Shown here in pieces: positions 34,772 to 44,547 of a stretch of DNA of 64,000 nt. Under the pieces are notes generated by a model that made no database searches, had not been told where the DNA came from, and saw nothing but the letters and a program-made list of their open reading frames with translations. The DNA lies in the NCBI RefSeq assembly GCF_900142885.1, contig NZ_FRCL01000002.1:341517-405516 (forward strand), written 5' to 3'. This DNA comes from Flavobacterium xinjiangense (GTDB taxonomy: Bacteria > Bacteroidota > Bacteroidia > Flavobacteriales > Flavobacteriaceae). The number at the start of each line of letters is the position of its first letter. Positions within the stretch are counted from its first letter, which is position 1. The translations under genes and the position numbers were made by a program.

Positions 34772-35098
34772 ATGAACCTAAAAAATTCCCAACTAGACGT
34801 TGATACTTGGATCAAAGAACACGGCGTTCGCTACTTCAACGAATTGACAAATATGGCGCAACTTACAGAAGAAGTAGGTGAAGTGGCCCGAATCATTGCC
34901 CGCCGTTACGGAGAGCAATCCGAGAAAGAAAGCGACAAAAACAAAGACCTAGGCGAAGAATTGGCTGACGTGGTTTTTGTGGTTTTATGCCTTGCAAATC
35001 AAACGGGAATTGATTTACAAGCCGCTTTCGATAAAAAAATGGATTTAAAGTCCGTTCGAGACAAAGACCGCCATAAAAACAACGAGAAACTAAAATAA
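34772..35098 (+). CDS. MazG-like nucleotide pyrophosphohydrolase
   Basis: This 108-residue all-alpha protein has the metal-binding MazG motifs EEVGEVAR (about 30-37) and EELADVVFVV, which coordinate magnesium for hydrolysis of (d)NTPs to monophosphates. The size fits single-domain MazG-like enzymes. The substrate is not evident. It lies 78 bases before aroA in the same direction. Confidence 0.85.
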   Translation: MNLKNSQLDVDTWIKEHGVRYFNELTNMAQLTEEVGEVARIIARRYGEQSEKESDKNKDLGEELADVVFVVLCLANQTGIDLQAAFDKKMDLKSVRDKDRHKNNEKLK

Positions 35099-35176
35099 TG
35101 TTATAAGTCAGGGTAAAGTTTTGGTGTGTGATTTTTTTAAAATAAATTTACCAAAACGGACCAAACAACCAATAAA

Positions 35177-36409
35177 ATGAATTTACTGTTACACACTTCC
35201 CATTCCAATTTACAAGCTCAGATTGCAGTTACCGGCTCAAAAAGCGAAACCAACCGACTATTATTGTTACAAGCTTTGTTCCCCAACATTACTTTAGCGA
35301 ATACTTCAAACTCTGATGATAGTGAAGTAATGCAAAAAGCATTAAAAGGAAACGAGGAAATAGTAGATATTCATCATGCGGGAACAGCGATGCGTTTTCT
35401 AACCGCTTATTTTGCCGTAAACGAAGGTCGGGAAGTAGTTTTGACAGGCTCTCAGCGAATGACGGAGCGTCCAATCAAAGTTTTAGTAGAAGCATTGGAA
35501 CAATTAGGAGCGAAAATTTCGTATGAAAAAGAAGTTGGTTATCCGCCAATTCGAATCAAAGGACAAAAAATCACCGCTTCTAAAGTAAACATTCCTGCCA
35601 ATGTAAGCAGTCAGTACATATCAGCATTGTTGTTAGTGGCACCAAAACTGGAAAACGGTATTGAAATCACTTTAGTTGGTGAAATCACTTCAGTTCCGTA
35701 TATCAAAATGACCTTGGCTTTACTGAATGATTTAGAAATAAAAACTAGTTTTGAAGGAAATGTGATTACCGTTTATCCAAAAACAGAAGTAGAATCGAAA
35801 GTTATGACCGTAGAATCCGATTGGAGTTCTGCTTCTTACTTTTTTAGTTTGGCTGCTTTAGCAGAAACTGCTTCCGTTTCATTGACGAGTTATAAAGAAA
35901 CCAGTTTGCAGGGTGATTCGGCTTTGGTTCAAATCTACAAACAAATGGGTGTCGAAACGCATTTTGAAGGAAACAAAATGACTTTAGTTAAACAGCCTGA
36001 CTTTAAACCAGAAACTTTAGACTTAGAATTAAATAATACACCAGATATTGCCCAAACCATAGTAGTGACATGCCTTGGATTAGGAATTGGTTGTCATCTT
36101 ACAGGACTTCATACCTTAAAAATTAAAGAAACTGACAGACTGGAAGCACTTCGAATTGAACTAACAAAATTAGGAGCCAATATTTCGGTGACCAATGATA
36201 GTTTGACGCTTGTGGCAACAAATAATATCAATCCTAATATAAAAATCGCGACTTATAACGATCACAGAATGGCGATGGCATTTGCACCTTTGGCAGTGAA
36301 AGTACCTATAATCATCGAAAATGCAGAAGTTGTGTCTAAATCATATCCTGATTTTTGGAACGATTTAAAAAGTTTAGGCTTCGAGATTTCAGAAAAACAA
36401 GAGTTGTAA
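35177..36409 (+). CDS. aroA: 3-phosphoshikimate 1-carboxyvinyltransferase (EPSP synthase)
   Basis: AroA joins shikimate-3-phosphate and PEP in the aromatic pathway. Signatures are GSKSETNRLLLLQALF (PEP/shikimate site), HAGTAMRFLTAYF, GSQRMTERPI, NVSSQYISALLL, the catalytic Asp in TPDIAQTI and KETDRLEAL, then DHRMAMAF. At 410 residues it is slightly shorter than E. coli AroA. A hairpin (GTTTTGGT at 35118-35125 with ACCAAAAC at 35150-35157) lies in the short leader. It is separate from the Phe/Tyr operon 11 kb upstream. Confidence 0.94.
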   Translation: MNLLLHTSHSNLQAQIAVTGSKSETNRLLLLQALFPNITLANTSNSDDSEVMQKALKGNEEIVDIHHAGTAMRFLTAYFAVNEGREVVLTGSQRMTERPIKVLVEALEQLGAKISYEKEVGYPPIRIKGQKITASKVNIPANVSSQYISALLLVAPKLENGIEITLVGEITSVPYIKMTLALLNDLEIKTSFEGNVITVYPKTEVESKVMTVESDWSSASYFFSLAALAETASVSLTSYKETSLQGDSALVQIYKQMGVETHFEGNKMTLVKQPDFKPETLDLELNNTPDIAQTIVVTCLGLGIGCHLTGLHTLKIKETDRLEALRIELTKLGANISVTNDSLTLVATNNINPNIKIATYNDHRMAMAFAPLAVKVPIIIENAEVVSKSYPDFWNDLKSLGFEISEKQEL

Positions 36410-36452
36410 AGCCTAGTGAATCAGCTGCTTTTAAAAATAAACGGCAAAACAC

Positions 36453-36484
36453 TTGACAACGCCTATCTCACAATCGTATATTTG
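36453..36484 (+). promoter_or_regulatory. Promoter of queA
   Basis: TTGA (36453-36456) and TATATTTG (36477-36484), 20 bases apart, fit the Bacteroidota consensus. The 70-base leader contains a small inverted repeat (TGTCCT at 36505 and AGGACA at 36523). I see no preQ1 aptamer in it. Confidence 0.6.
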
Positions 36485-36561
36485 CAAACGATTTAGAATT
36501 TTGCTGTCCTGAGAGAAGTTGAAGGACATAATTTATAAGTCATAACTCATAAATTTTTTAA

Positions 36562-37611
36562 ATGAAATTATCACATTTTCAATTCGATTTACCAAAAGAA
36601 CTTCTTGCCGAATTTCCAGCTGAAAACAGAGACGAAGCTCGTCTAATGGTTATTGATCGTAAGAAGGGAACTATAGAGCATAAAATGTTCAAAGACGTTA
36701 TCGATTATTTTGATGACGGAGATGTTTTAATTCTGAATAATACTAAAGTTTTTCCAGCGCGTTTGTATGGAAACAAAGAAAAAACAGGAGCAAGAATCGA
36801 AGTTTTTTTACTTAGAGAATTAAATTCTGAGCAAAGACTTTGGGATGTTTTAGTTGATCCGGCCCGTAAAATCAGAATTGGAAACAAATTATATTTTGGT
36901 GATGATGATTCATTAGTTGCTGAAGTAATTGACAATACTACTTCTCGTGGTAGAACATTGCGTTTTCTTTACGATGGTTCTTATGAAGAATTCAGAAATA
37001 AATTAACAGAACTTGGAGAAACTCCAATCCCAAAATACATTTCAAGAGACGTAACTCCGGAAGATGCGGAACGTTACCAAACAATATATGCTAAAGAAGA
37101 AGGAGCTGTAGCAGCACCAACAGCGGGTTTGCACTTTTCTAAAAATCTATTGAAAAAATTAGAGATTAAAGGAATTAAATTTGCCGAAGTTACACTTCAC
37201 GTAGGTTTAGGAACTTTCAATCCGGTTGAGGTTGAAGATTTATCGAAACACAAAATGGATTCTGAGGAATTGAAAATAACTCAAGAAGCTTGTGATATCG
37301 TTAATGATGCAAAAGTTAAAAAGAAACGCATTTGCGCCGTAGGAACGACTTCTATGCGTGCAGTCGAAAGCGCTGTTTCGTCACAAAGAACATTGAATCC
37401 TTTTGACGGTTGGACAAATAAATTCGTTTTTCCTCCTCATGATTTCAGTATTGCTACGTGTATGATTACTAATTTTCACACACCAAAATCTACTTTATTA
37501 ATGATGGTTTCAGCATTTTGCGGACATGATTTAATGAAAAAGGCATATGCAGAAGCGATCAAAGAAGGATACAAATTCTATTCTTACGGAGATGCCATGT
37601 TGATTATCTAA
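36562..37611 (+). CDS. queA: tRNA preQ1(34) S-adenosylmethionine ribosyltransferase-isomerase
   Basis: QueA transfers and isomerises the ribosyl group of SAM onto preQ1 at tRNA position 34, giving epoxyqueuosine. The 349-residue protein shows [44 protein letters not shown] and [16 protein letters not shown], all characteristic. queE, for an early step of the same pathway, lies at 57.7 kb. The gene has its own promoter and is followed by a terminator. Confidence 0.95.
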   Translation: MKLSHFQFDLPKELLAEFPAENRDEARLMVIDRKKGTIEHKMFKDVIDYFDDGDVLILNNTKVFPARLYGNKEKTGARIEVFLLRELNSEQRLWDVLVDPARKIRIGNKLYFGDDDSLVAEVIDNTTSRGRTLRFLYDGSYEEFRNKLTELGETPIPKYISRDVTPEDAERYQTIYAKEEGAVAAPTAGLHFSKNLLKKLEIKGIKFAEVTLHVGLGTFNPVEVEDLSKHKMDSEELKITQEACDIVNDAKVKKKRICAVGTTSMRAVESAVSSQRTLNPFDGWTNKFVFPPHDFSIATCMITNFHTPKSTLLMMVSAFCGHDLMKKAYAEAIKEGYKFYSYGDAMLII

Positions 37612-37650
37612 TCTGTCCCGCAACTTCGGGATCAATCAGATTCTAAATAA

Positions 37651-37683
37651 AAAAATCTCGTCAGTAATGGCGAGATTTTTTTT
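37651..37683 (+). terminator. Intrinsic terminator after queA
   Basis: AAAAATCTCG (37651-37660) pairs with CGAGATTTTT (37671-37680) around a ten-base loop and continues into three more T, 40 bases after the queA stop. Confidence 0.85.
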
Positions 37684-37701
37684 GGGGTGTGCCCCAAGGG
37701 T

Positions 37702-37778
37702 CGGGCTATTCGCTGCAATCTTTTTTCATTTCGCTTACGCTACATGATAAAAAGGATTTTCGCTGCTATCCCTCACAC
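37702..37778 (+). repeat. Interspersed intergenic repeat, copy 5 (plus orientation)
   Basis: It starts CGGGCTATTCGCTGCAATC, has a core with CTTTTTTCAT facing ATGATAAAAAG, and ends GGATTTTCGCTGCTATCCCTCAC. It lies between the convergent queA and SIMPL-domain genes after the queA terminator. Confidence 0.72.
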
Positions 37779-37812
37779 AAAAACGTTTTTTGGATGATTC
37801 TAATTTGTATTT

Positions 37813-38547
37813 CTAATTCACTTGATAAACCAGCTTTACGGTGATATTCGCCGTTTTGTTTTTGGATTGTGTATTGAACGAACCGCCATAAGAAAAATCT
37901 TCTGATGAGTTTTGACCCGTAATTTGAAATACACCCATGTCTGATTTTTTTAGATTTCCAAGATTTGCATCTGCATTTTCGGCTATGCTTTTGGCTCTAA
38001 TGCTCGCGTCTTTTGTGGCTTCAGCAATCATTTTTATTTTTAGTTCGGCCAATTTAGTGTAATAATATTCCGGAGGATTCGAATAAAATTCCACACCCGA
38101 ATTAATCAGTTCACTGGATTGTCTCGAAATTTCTTCAATCTTATTTACTTCCTTAGATTGGATGCTCACACTTTGGGTTAACGTAAATCCGGTGAAAATT
38201 TGTTGTTTTGTAGTGCCATTTTCATTGAAAATAGTTTGAAAATCTTTATTAAAATTCACTGCTGAAAATACCATTTCAGTCGGAGCGATTCCTTTTCCTG
38301 ATAAATAGCTTTTTATTTTTTCTCGGTCAGCATCTAATGCAGCATAGGCTTCCTTTAGAGTCGCACTTTTTTTAGAGAAAGAACCACTCCATACTATCAA
38401 ATCAGAAACAAAATCTTTCTTTCCTAAACCAGTTACACTTATGGTATCATTACTTTTATTACGATTCTGAAAAGCATTCGAAAATAAATAAGCAGAAATC
38501 ACAACGGCAACCGAAATAATAATAACGTTCAAATTGTTTTTGAGCAT
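37813..38547 (-). CDS. SIMPL domain-containing protein
   Basis: The 244-residue protein has an N-terminal membrane anchor or signal (NNLNVIIISVAVVISAYLFS) followed by a SIMPL/DUF541 domain: TISVTGLGKKDFVSDLIVWSG at the start and the SIRAKSIAENADANLG segment. Members are periplasmic or membrane-anchored and of mostly unknown function. The frame opens at a TTG (38568); the ATG at 38547 is preferred because it leaves a normal short charged N-region. It is convergent with queA. Confidence 0.8.
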   Translation of the reverse strand: MLKNNLNVIIISVAVVISAYLFSNAFQNRNKSNDTISVTGLGKKDFVSDLIVWSGSFSKKSATLKEAYAALDADREKIKSYLSGKGIAPTEMVFSAVNFNKDFQTIFNENGTTKQQIFTGFTLTQSVSIQSKEVNKIEEISRQSSELINSGVEFYSNPPEYYYTKLAELKIKMIAEATKDASIRAKSIAENADANLGNLKKSDMGVFQITGQNSSEDFSYGGSFNTQSKNKTANITVKLVYQVN

Positions 38548-38727
38548 AGCTAAGAGTTTTAAATTCAATCAAATATAGTTAAATAACTAGTAGTTTCTTA
38601 ATTCCGTATAATAATGGGCTACTATTTTTTCATTCAGAATTTTAACTTTTTTATCTGTCGTCAATCCGCTAAAAGTCTTTTATCTATATATCTTTTTTTA
38701 TTACTTTTACGGAACAAAATCCAAACA

Positions 38728-40002
38728 ATGACTTTCGAAAATACCCTTGAATTTGCACAAAAACTTGATGCACAAGATCAATTAAATAAATACCAAAATG
38801 AATTTATTTTTCCAAAGGTAAACGGGAAAAAGGTGATTTACTTCACCGGGAATTCATTAGGATTGCAGCCTAAACGCACTAAGGCATACATAGATGAGGT
38901 TATGAATGACTGGGCGAATCTTGCTGTTGAAGGTCATTTTTACAGTGAAAAACCATGGTGGGATTACCACGAACGATTTGCTAATCCGTTGAGTAAAATT
39001 GTTGGAGCGCTTCCAAGTGAAGTTACCGTGATGAATACTTTAACAGTAAATCTGCATTTACTGATGGTTTCGTTTTACCGACCTACAAAAACCAGATATA
39101 AAATCATTTGTGAGGAAAAAGCTTTTCCTTCAGATCAATATATGTTTCAAAGCCAAGTTCATTTTCATGGATACAAACCAGAAGATGCTATTGTGGAAAT
39201 CAAGCGTCGCGAAGGGGAACACAACATTCGATTGGAAGATGTTTTAGCAAAAATTGATGAAGTAGGTGATGAGTTGGCCTTGGTTTTAATTGGTGGTGTA
39301 AATTATTATACGGGGCAGGTTTTTGACATGAAAACCATAACGGCAGCAGGTCATAAAGCGGGCGCAAAAGTGGGCTGGGATTTGGCTCACGCAGCTGGAA
39401 ATATTAAATTAGAACTTCATGATTGGAATGTAGATTTTGCCGCTTGGTGCAGTTACAAATACATGAATTCAGGACCGGGAAATGCATCCGGTTGTTTCAT
39501 TCATGAAAAACATCATAATAATTCGGAGCTGCCAAGATTTGCCGGCTGGTGGGGACATAATAAAGAACGTCGCTTCAAGATGGAACCAAAATTTGATCCC
39601 ATTCATGGTGCCGATGGCTGGCAAATAAGCAATTTGCCAGTGCTTTCTCTGGCGCCATATTTGGCGTCTGTAGAAATGTTTGATGAAATAGGAATGGACG
39701 TGCTAATTGCAAAAAGAGACAAAATCACTTCCTATTTAGAATTTATTCTTCAGGAAATAGACAAAGAAGTCGATAGTAGTTTCGAGATTATTACACCATC
39801 AAATTCTGCGGAAAGAGCTTCACAGTTGTCAGTTTTATTGCATGGAGAAGGGCGCAGTTTGTTTGATTACCTAATGAAAAACGGTGTGATTACAGATTGG
39901 CGTGAACCTAATGTTATCAGATTGGCGCCTGTCCCACTGTATTGTTCTTTTGAAGATATGTACCATTTTGGTCAAATATTAAAAGCAGGAATACAAGGTT
40001 AG
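38728..40002 (+). CDS. kynU: Kynureninase
   Basis: This 424-residue PLP enzyme cleaves kynurenine or 3-hydroxykynurenine to (hydroxy)anthranilate and alanine. The family marks are YFTGNSLGLQP near the N-terminus, WDLAHAAGNI and the Schiff-base lysine in WCSYKYMNSGPG, then FAGWWGHN. The frame is open from 38614, but the upstream stretch is Phe-rich and unlike a protein N-terminus, so the ATG at 38728 is used. Together with the kynurenine monooxygenase at 48 kb it suggests tryptophan degradation towards NAD or anthranilate. Confidence 0.93.
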   Translation: MTFENTLEFAQKLDAQDQLNKYQNEFIFPKVNGKKVIYFTGNSLGLQPKRTKAYIDEVMNDWANLAVEGHFYSEKPWWDYHERFANPLSKIVGALPSEVTVMNTLTVNLHLLMVSFYRPTKTRYKIICEEKAFPSDQYMFQSQVHFHGYKPEDAIVEIKRREGEHNIRLEDVLAKIDEVGDELALVLIGGVNYYTGQVFDMKTITAAGHKAGAKVGWDLAHAAGNIKLELHDWNVDFAAWCSYKYMNSGPGNASGCFIHEKHHNNSELPRFAGWWGHNKERRFKMEPKFDPIHGADGWQISNLPVLSLAPYLASVEMFDEIGMDVLIAKRDKITSYLEFILQEIDKEVDSSFEIITPSNSAERASQLSVLLHGEGRSLFDYLMKNGVITDWREPNVIRLAPVPLYCSFEDMYHFGQILKAGIQG

Positions 40003-40145
40003 GTTCAAGGATTAATAGTTTGATTTATAGGGGTTTTTTTATTGTAATTTTTATAACAATTTTCTTAATAAAATTTGTTTTCTTAATAAAATTGTTGTTA
40101 CTTTATGAGGTAAGTATTGGTTCTTTTAATATTTAAAAGTCAAGC

Positions 40146-42278
40146 ATGGTAAAACTTCATAGATTTAATACGTACACTAAGGTCTTATTGTTAATTATTC
40201 TTTCTGTAATTCTCTTTTTCTCTTTTTACTTTTCGATGTATTATTATACAATGGAGCAAGAGAAAGAAGTGTATGACTCGTCCTTTAAACAGTTTGATAA
40301 TGAGGTAGCTGTTTTAATGAAGTTTAATTCAGCTTCAAATATATCTTTTGTTAGTGATTTGACTTTTTGGGATGATTTTGTGGAGTTTACAAAAAATAAA
40401 AAAGTAAAGTGGTTTCAAGATAATATTGGAGTCTCATTAAAAATTTATAAATCTGTTTATCTGGGGGTTTATGATGTTAAGGGGAATTTTATTGCAAAAT
40501 CGTCAAACTCTAAAATAGAGACGGTGGATTTCATTCCCAAAGCGGCAATGCGCCGTCTGTATCATTCAAAACTACTTAATTTTTATATAAAAATACCGGA
40601 AGGGGTTGTTGAAGTCTTTGGCGCTACAATACATCCTACCGCAGATCCTTTAAAAAATAAGACAAAGCCATCAGGATATTTTTTTATGACTCGCTTGCTG
40701 GATGATAAATATCTAGCAGATTTTGGTAAAGTCTGTAGTTCTAAAATTACTTTTGTAAATAAAAATGTGGATACTCCAAAAAAAAATATTTATGTTACAA
40801 AATACTTAAAAGGTTTCGATAATAAGCCAATAGCAAAATTGTACTTCACAAGACCTTTTAACGTTAGTTTTCAATCTACAAAAACTGTTTTAGTATTAAT
40901 TTTGATTACCTTTCTTATAAATGTATTTGCTTATGTATATTTTTCACGAAAATGGTTGTATTTCCCTTTAAATATCATCACCAGTATCCTTGAGACTGGA
41001 AATAATATAGCAATTAAGTCTTTGAAGCGCTTTTCAGGTGAATTTGGATACATTGGAAATCTTTTTGAAGAGAATAATAATCATAAATTAGAATTAATCG
41101 ATGCAAAGCTTAAAGCGGAAGAGAGTGATAGACTAAAATCTTCTTTTTTAGATAATCTTTCTCATGAGATTCGAACTCCAATGAATGCCATTCTGGGATT
41201 TACTGATTTACTAATGAATACAGATATTAAAGAGAAAGAAAGAGGTGATTATTTAAAAATCGTTAGCAAAAGTGGCAGTAATTTAGTTTTAATAATAGAT
41301 GACTTAGTTGAAATGTCTAAGATTGATGCAAATCAAATAGTGCCCAATTATATCCCTTTAGATATTGAAACATGTATAAATGAATTGTACGAAACGATAA
41401 AGGTTTCAATTAAGAAGTCAAAAAAAATTGATTTTTTCATTATTAAAAATGACAAACCAGTTACAAACAAAATAATAACAGATCAAATCAAGTTAAAGCA
41501 AATACTAACTAATTTAGTTAGCAACGCAATTAAGTTTACGGATGCGGGCTATGTTGCTTTTGGTTATGAAATTGATGAAGAGAACAATAAAATCGTTTTT
41601 TCTGTTATAGATTCCGGTATTGGTATTGAAAAGAAATACCATAAGTTTATTTTTGACCGGTTTAAAAGAGTTGAAAGTGATAGAGCTATTAAAGTTGGAG
41701 GGTTAGGGCTCGGCTTAGCGATATCAAAAGCATACGTTGAAATGTTGGGAGGTTCAATTTCTTTGGAGTCAAATGGAACTATAGGGTCTAAGTTTATTTT
41801 TACAATTCCTCTGATTTATGATGAAAGTGAAGAAATAAGTATTCCGAACTTAGAAAATAAAAGCAATGGTTTTTCAGATCAAGGAATCACTATTTTAATT
41901 GCGGAAGATGATAATATTAACTTTCTGTTGTTTAAGAAAATAATTAAACAAACAAACCATAAAATTATTAGGGCATCAAATGGACTTGAAGCACTTTCAA
42001 TTTGTTCTGATAATGCGGATATTGATTTAGTACTCATGGATATTAAAATGCCTGTTATGAATGGTTTTGATTCTTTTGAAAAAATAAAATTAATACGCCC
42101 AAATCTTGCTGTTGTTGCTCAAACCGCCTATTCTTCTAATGAAGATATTGAAAAGATAAGTAAACTAGGTTTTTATGGGTATATTTCCAAGCCTATTAAT
42201 AGAGAAAAGTTGGTAGTACTTATTAATGAGATTGTAAGTGCTAAATTTAAAAATGTTGGAAGTAATCAACAGGTTTAG
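40146..42278 (+). CDS. Hybrid sensor histidine kinase with extracytoplasmic CHASE4-like domain and receiver
   Basis: The 710-residue kinase has two membrane segments (about 13-32 and 245-265) around a CHASE4-like periplasmic sensor with the SDLTFWDDFVEF motif. A HisKA domain with His340 (NLSHEIRTPMNAILGF), an HATPase domain (NLVSNAIKFTDAG, DSGIGI, GLGLGLAISKAYVEMLGG) and a receiver with phospho-acceptor Asp632 (LVLMDIKMPVMNGF) follow. There is no HPt or output domain, so a separate partner must receive the signal. It is transcribed alone and the ligand is unknown. Confidence 0.9.
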   Translation: MVKLHRFNTYTKVLLLIILSVILFFSFYFSMYYYTMEQEKEVYDSSFKQFDNEVAVLMKFNSASNISFVSDLTFWDDFVEFTKNKKVKWFQDNIGVSLKIYKSVYLGVYDVKGNFIAKSSNSKIETVDFIPKAAMRRLYHSKLLNFYIKIPEGVVEVFGATIHPTADPLKNKTKPSGYFFMTRLLDDKYLADFGKVCSSKITFVNKNVDTPKKNIYVTKYLKGFDNKPIAKLYFTRPFNVSFQSTKTVLVLILITFLINVFAYVYFSRKWLYFPLNIITSILETGNNIAIKSLKRFSGEFGYIGNLFEENNNHKLELIDAKLKAEESDRLKSSFLDNLSHEIRTPMNAILGFTDLLMNTDIKEKERGDYLKIVSKSGSNLVLIIDDLVEMSKIDANQIVPNYIPLDIETCINELYETIKVSIKKSKKIDFFIIKNDKPVTNKIITDQIKLKQILTNLVSNAIKFTDAGYVAFGYEIDEENNKIVFSVIDSGIGIEKKYHKFIFDRFKRVESDRAIKVGGLGLGLAISKAYVEMLGGSISLESNGTIGSKFIFTIPLIYDESEEISIPNLENKSNGFSDQGITILIAEDDNINFLLFKKIIKQTNHKIIRASNGLEALSICSDNADIDLVLMDIKMPVMNGFDSFEKIKLIRPNLAVVAQTAYSSNEDIEKISKLGFYGYISKPINREKLVVLINEIVSAKFKNVGSNQQV

Positions 42279-42490
42279 GATAATGCAATAGTACTGCTCT
42301 TTTTTTATTAAATCTATTTTTGCAATTGATTTCTCATGTAGTAATTTAATCAAATGACGGCATAAAAGGGAAGTTCTTTGAAGTATGCCCTCTGTAGTGA
42401 AATTATATAAATAAGAGTTTAAATTATATAACCTTTTTATAAGGGTTTTATACTTTCTTTGCAGTATTACAAATTCTAAATTTCAAAATC

Positions 42491-42934
42491 ATGAAAAAAA
42501 TATATTTTATAGTACTCTCTTTAGTAATTATTTCTTGTCAAAATCAAGGGAAAATGGAAATTCAAAAAGCCAAACAAGTTAGTATTGATTCGATGAAACA
42601 AGTTAGTGCGGATTCAATGACTGCCGAATTCGAGAAACAACAAGTTATCGATTCCATGCAAATTGAAATGGCGAGAGTTGAAGAGGCTAGGATTGTTCCT
42701 CAAAAAGAAGTTGTTGTTGTTAATCATCAAGCGGCGGCTACCACTACTACAACGACTGCAAAAAAGAAAGGTTGGAGCGGGGCTGCGAAAGGAGCTGTAA
42801 TTGGAGCTGGAGTTGGTGCTGTTACTGGTGCAATTATCAGCAAGAAAAAAGGTCAAGGAGCAATAATTGGAGGTTTAGCAGGAGCAGGAGTTGGTGCTGG
42901 AACTGGAGCTATAATTGACGAAAAAAAAGAATAA
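42491..42934 (+). CDS. Glycine-zipper lipoprotein
   Basis: The 147-residue protein has a lipoprotein signal ending in VIIS-Cys16. A middle segment has repeated Asp-Ser-Met units (IDSMKQVSADSM) and a Thr run. The C-terminal half is a glycine zipper (GAAKGAVIGAGVGAVTGAI, then GGLAGAGVGAGTGAI) as in YMGG/OmpA-associated envelope proteins. Glycine zippers pack against membranes or each other. Specific function unknown. A strong hairpin follows it. Confidence 0.8.
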   Translation: MKKIYFIVLSLVIISCQNQGKMEIQKAKQVSIDSMKQVSADSMTAEFEKQQVIDSMQIEMARVEEARIVPQKEVVVVNHQAAATTTTTTAKKKGWSGAAKGAVIGAGVGAVTGAIISKKKGQGAIIGGLAGAGVGAGTGAIIDEKKE

Positions 42935-42956
42935 AGTAAATTTTTATATTAATACT

Positions 42957-42994
42957 GAGTGTTTAAGTTCTATTAGAATTTAAGCACTCTTTTT
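42957..42994. terminator. Bidirectional terminator between convergent genes
   Basis: GAGTGTTTAAGTTCTA (42957-42972) pairs with TAGAATTTAAGCACTC (42974-42989), allowing two G-U pairs, and is followed by a T-tract. It separates the lipoprotein gene from the photolyase gene. Confidence 0.82.
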
Positions 42995-43012
42995 ATTTAA
43001 GGCATTTTCAGT

Positions 43013-44545
43013 TCAATAGGAATCCATATCTTCAATAATAATATTGGCCTTAATTTTAATTTTATGAATTTCTTCCGGATTCATCTTGTTCAATAGATTC
43101 AGCATCATTCCCATGCGTTGGTTTCCTTTGAAATACTCTTTCTTTTCATCCAGGAAATTCCAGTACAAAGCGTTGAAAGGACATGCTCTTTCTCCAAATT
43201 TCTCTTTGACATTGTAATGGCATTTGCTACAATTATTACTCATTTTATTGATGTAACTTCCGGAAGAAACATAGGGTTTTGTAGCTATAATTCCGCCATC
43301 AGCATATTGTGACATACCGCGGGTGTTGGGCATTTCGACCCATTCAATAGCATCTATGTATACGCCAAGGTACCACGCATCTACTTCATCGGGATGAATT
43401 TGTGTCAGTAGCGTAAAATTCCCTATCACCATGAGGCGCTGAATATGATGTGCATAAGCTTCGTCTAAACTTTGATTGATAGCTTGGCTCATGCAATTCA
43501 TCTTGGTTTTACCCGTCCAGAAAAAATCAGGCAACTTGTTATAGTTTTTCAGGGCATTCATGTTTGCATAATCGGGCATTTCTTTCCAGTAAATTCCCCG
43601 AATGTATTCCCGCCAACCCAGAATTTGTCTTACAAATCCCTCTACTTGTGATATGGAGATTTCGGATACATTCTCTTGATAGAAAGCAATAACTGTCTCG
43701 ATAACCTCTTTTGGCGAAAGCATTTTACTGTTCAAGGCAAATGACAATCGAGAATGAAAAAGGAATTTTTCATCGGTATGCATTGCATCTTCATAATCAC
43801 CAAAATGTATTAGCAGATTCTTACAGAAGTAATCTAAGACCTCTAAAGATTGCTCGCGGGAAGTAGGCCAGCTGAAATTATGCGAATCGATATTCCCAAA
43901 AGTAATTATGCCAGCATCTTTTATTTGAACAATAACTTCAGAAACATTGGCATGAAAATTTTTTTCTGACGGAACAGGAACTTCGCTTTTGTATTTTTTG
44001 CGATTATCTGCATCAAAATTCCATTGGTTGCCTATAGGAGTTGACCCATTCATTAAGATATGATGTTTTTTACGCATGTTGCAATAGAAATTCTCCATCA
44101 GCAACAACTTTTTGCCTTCAAAAAAATCGGAGAGTTCGTGTCGGGTGGTATAAAAATGTTCAGAGTCAAAAGCCTGTGACTTTATTTTTAGATTGGAACT
44201 AATCGTTTTTATTTGTTGATCCAGTCGGTATTCGTCAGGTAACTGGTATTCAAATTTTTCGATTTTATATTTTTCGATACAACTGGCAATGATTTTTTCT
44301 AAATCCTGTGGATTGTCCGCATCGGTAATTTGAAAGTAGACTGCTTGATGTCCCTGTGTTTGTATTGCTTTGTAAAAATTCCTCATCGACAGAAAGAAGG
44401 CTACAATTTTTTGGATATGATGTTTCACATAATCCGTCTCCTGACGCATTTCTGCAAGGACATAAATTGTATTGTTGTCACTTTCTTGAAACCAAGAGTG
44501 TTGTAGGTTTAACTGATCACCAAGTATTAACCGTAGTTTTTTCAT
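43013..44545 (-). CDS. FeS-type bacterial cryptochrome/(6-4) photolyase family protein
   Basis: The 510-residue flavoprotein belongs to the FeS-BCP (CryB/PhrB) class, which repairs (6-4) photoproducts or senses blue light. It begins LRLILGDQLNLQHSWF and shows LGWREYIRGIYW and NTRGMSQYADGGII near the flavin and DNA-binding region. Four cysteines, Cys351, Cys439, Cys442 and Cys455, sit within one residue of the cluster ligands I recall for Agrobacterium PhrB (350, 438, 441, 454), so the 4Fe-4S site is intact. It lies 2 bases downstream of a flavin reductase gene. Confidence 0.9.
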   Translation of the reverse strand: MKKLRLILGDQLNLQHSWFQESDNNTIYVLAEMRQETDYVKHHIQKIVAFFLSMRNFYKAIQTQGHQAVYFQITDADNPQDLEKIIASCIEKYKIEKFEYQLPDEYRLDQQIKTISSNLKIKSQAFDSEHFYTTRHELSDFFEGKKLLLMENFYCNMRKKHHILMNGSTPIGNQWNFDADNRKKYKSEVPVPSEKNFHANVSEVIVQIKDAGIITFGNIDSHNFSWPTSREQSLEVLDYFCKNLLIHFGDYEDAMHTDEKFLFHSRLSFALNSKMLSPKEVIETVIAFYQENVSEISISQVEGFVRQILGWREYIRGIYWKEMPDYANMNALKNYNKLPDFFWTGKTKMNCMSQAINQSLDEAYAHHIQRLMVIGNFTLLTQIHPDEVDAWYLGVYIDAIEWVEMPNTRGMSQYADGGIIATKPYVSSGSYINKMSNNCSKCHYNVKEKFGERACPFNALYWNFLDEKKEYFKGNQRMGMMLNLLNKMNPEEIHKIKIKANIIIEDMDSY

Positions 44546-44547
44546 TT

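Noticed and set aside
35101..35176. Second attenuator before aroA (GTTTTGGT/ACCAAAAC hairpin)
   Set aside because: No leader ORF with aromatic codons and no T-tract after the stem; a chance hairpin is more likely.
36485..36561. preQ1 riboswitch before queA
   Set aside because: The leader has only a small TGTCCT/AGGACA hairpin and lacks the A-rich tail and pseudoknot pattern of preQ1 aptamers.
42491..42934. Minus-strand ORF antisense to the glycine-zipper lipoprotein
   Set aside because: The plus frame has a lipobox and a regular glycine zipper, and the antisense frame is a Ser/Asn-rich shadow.
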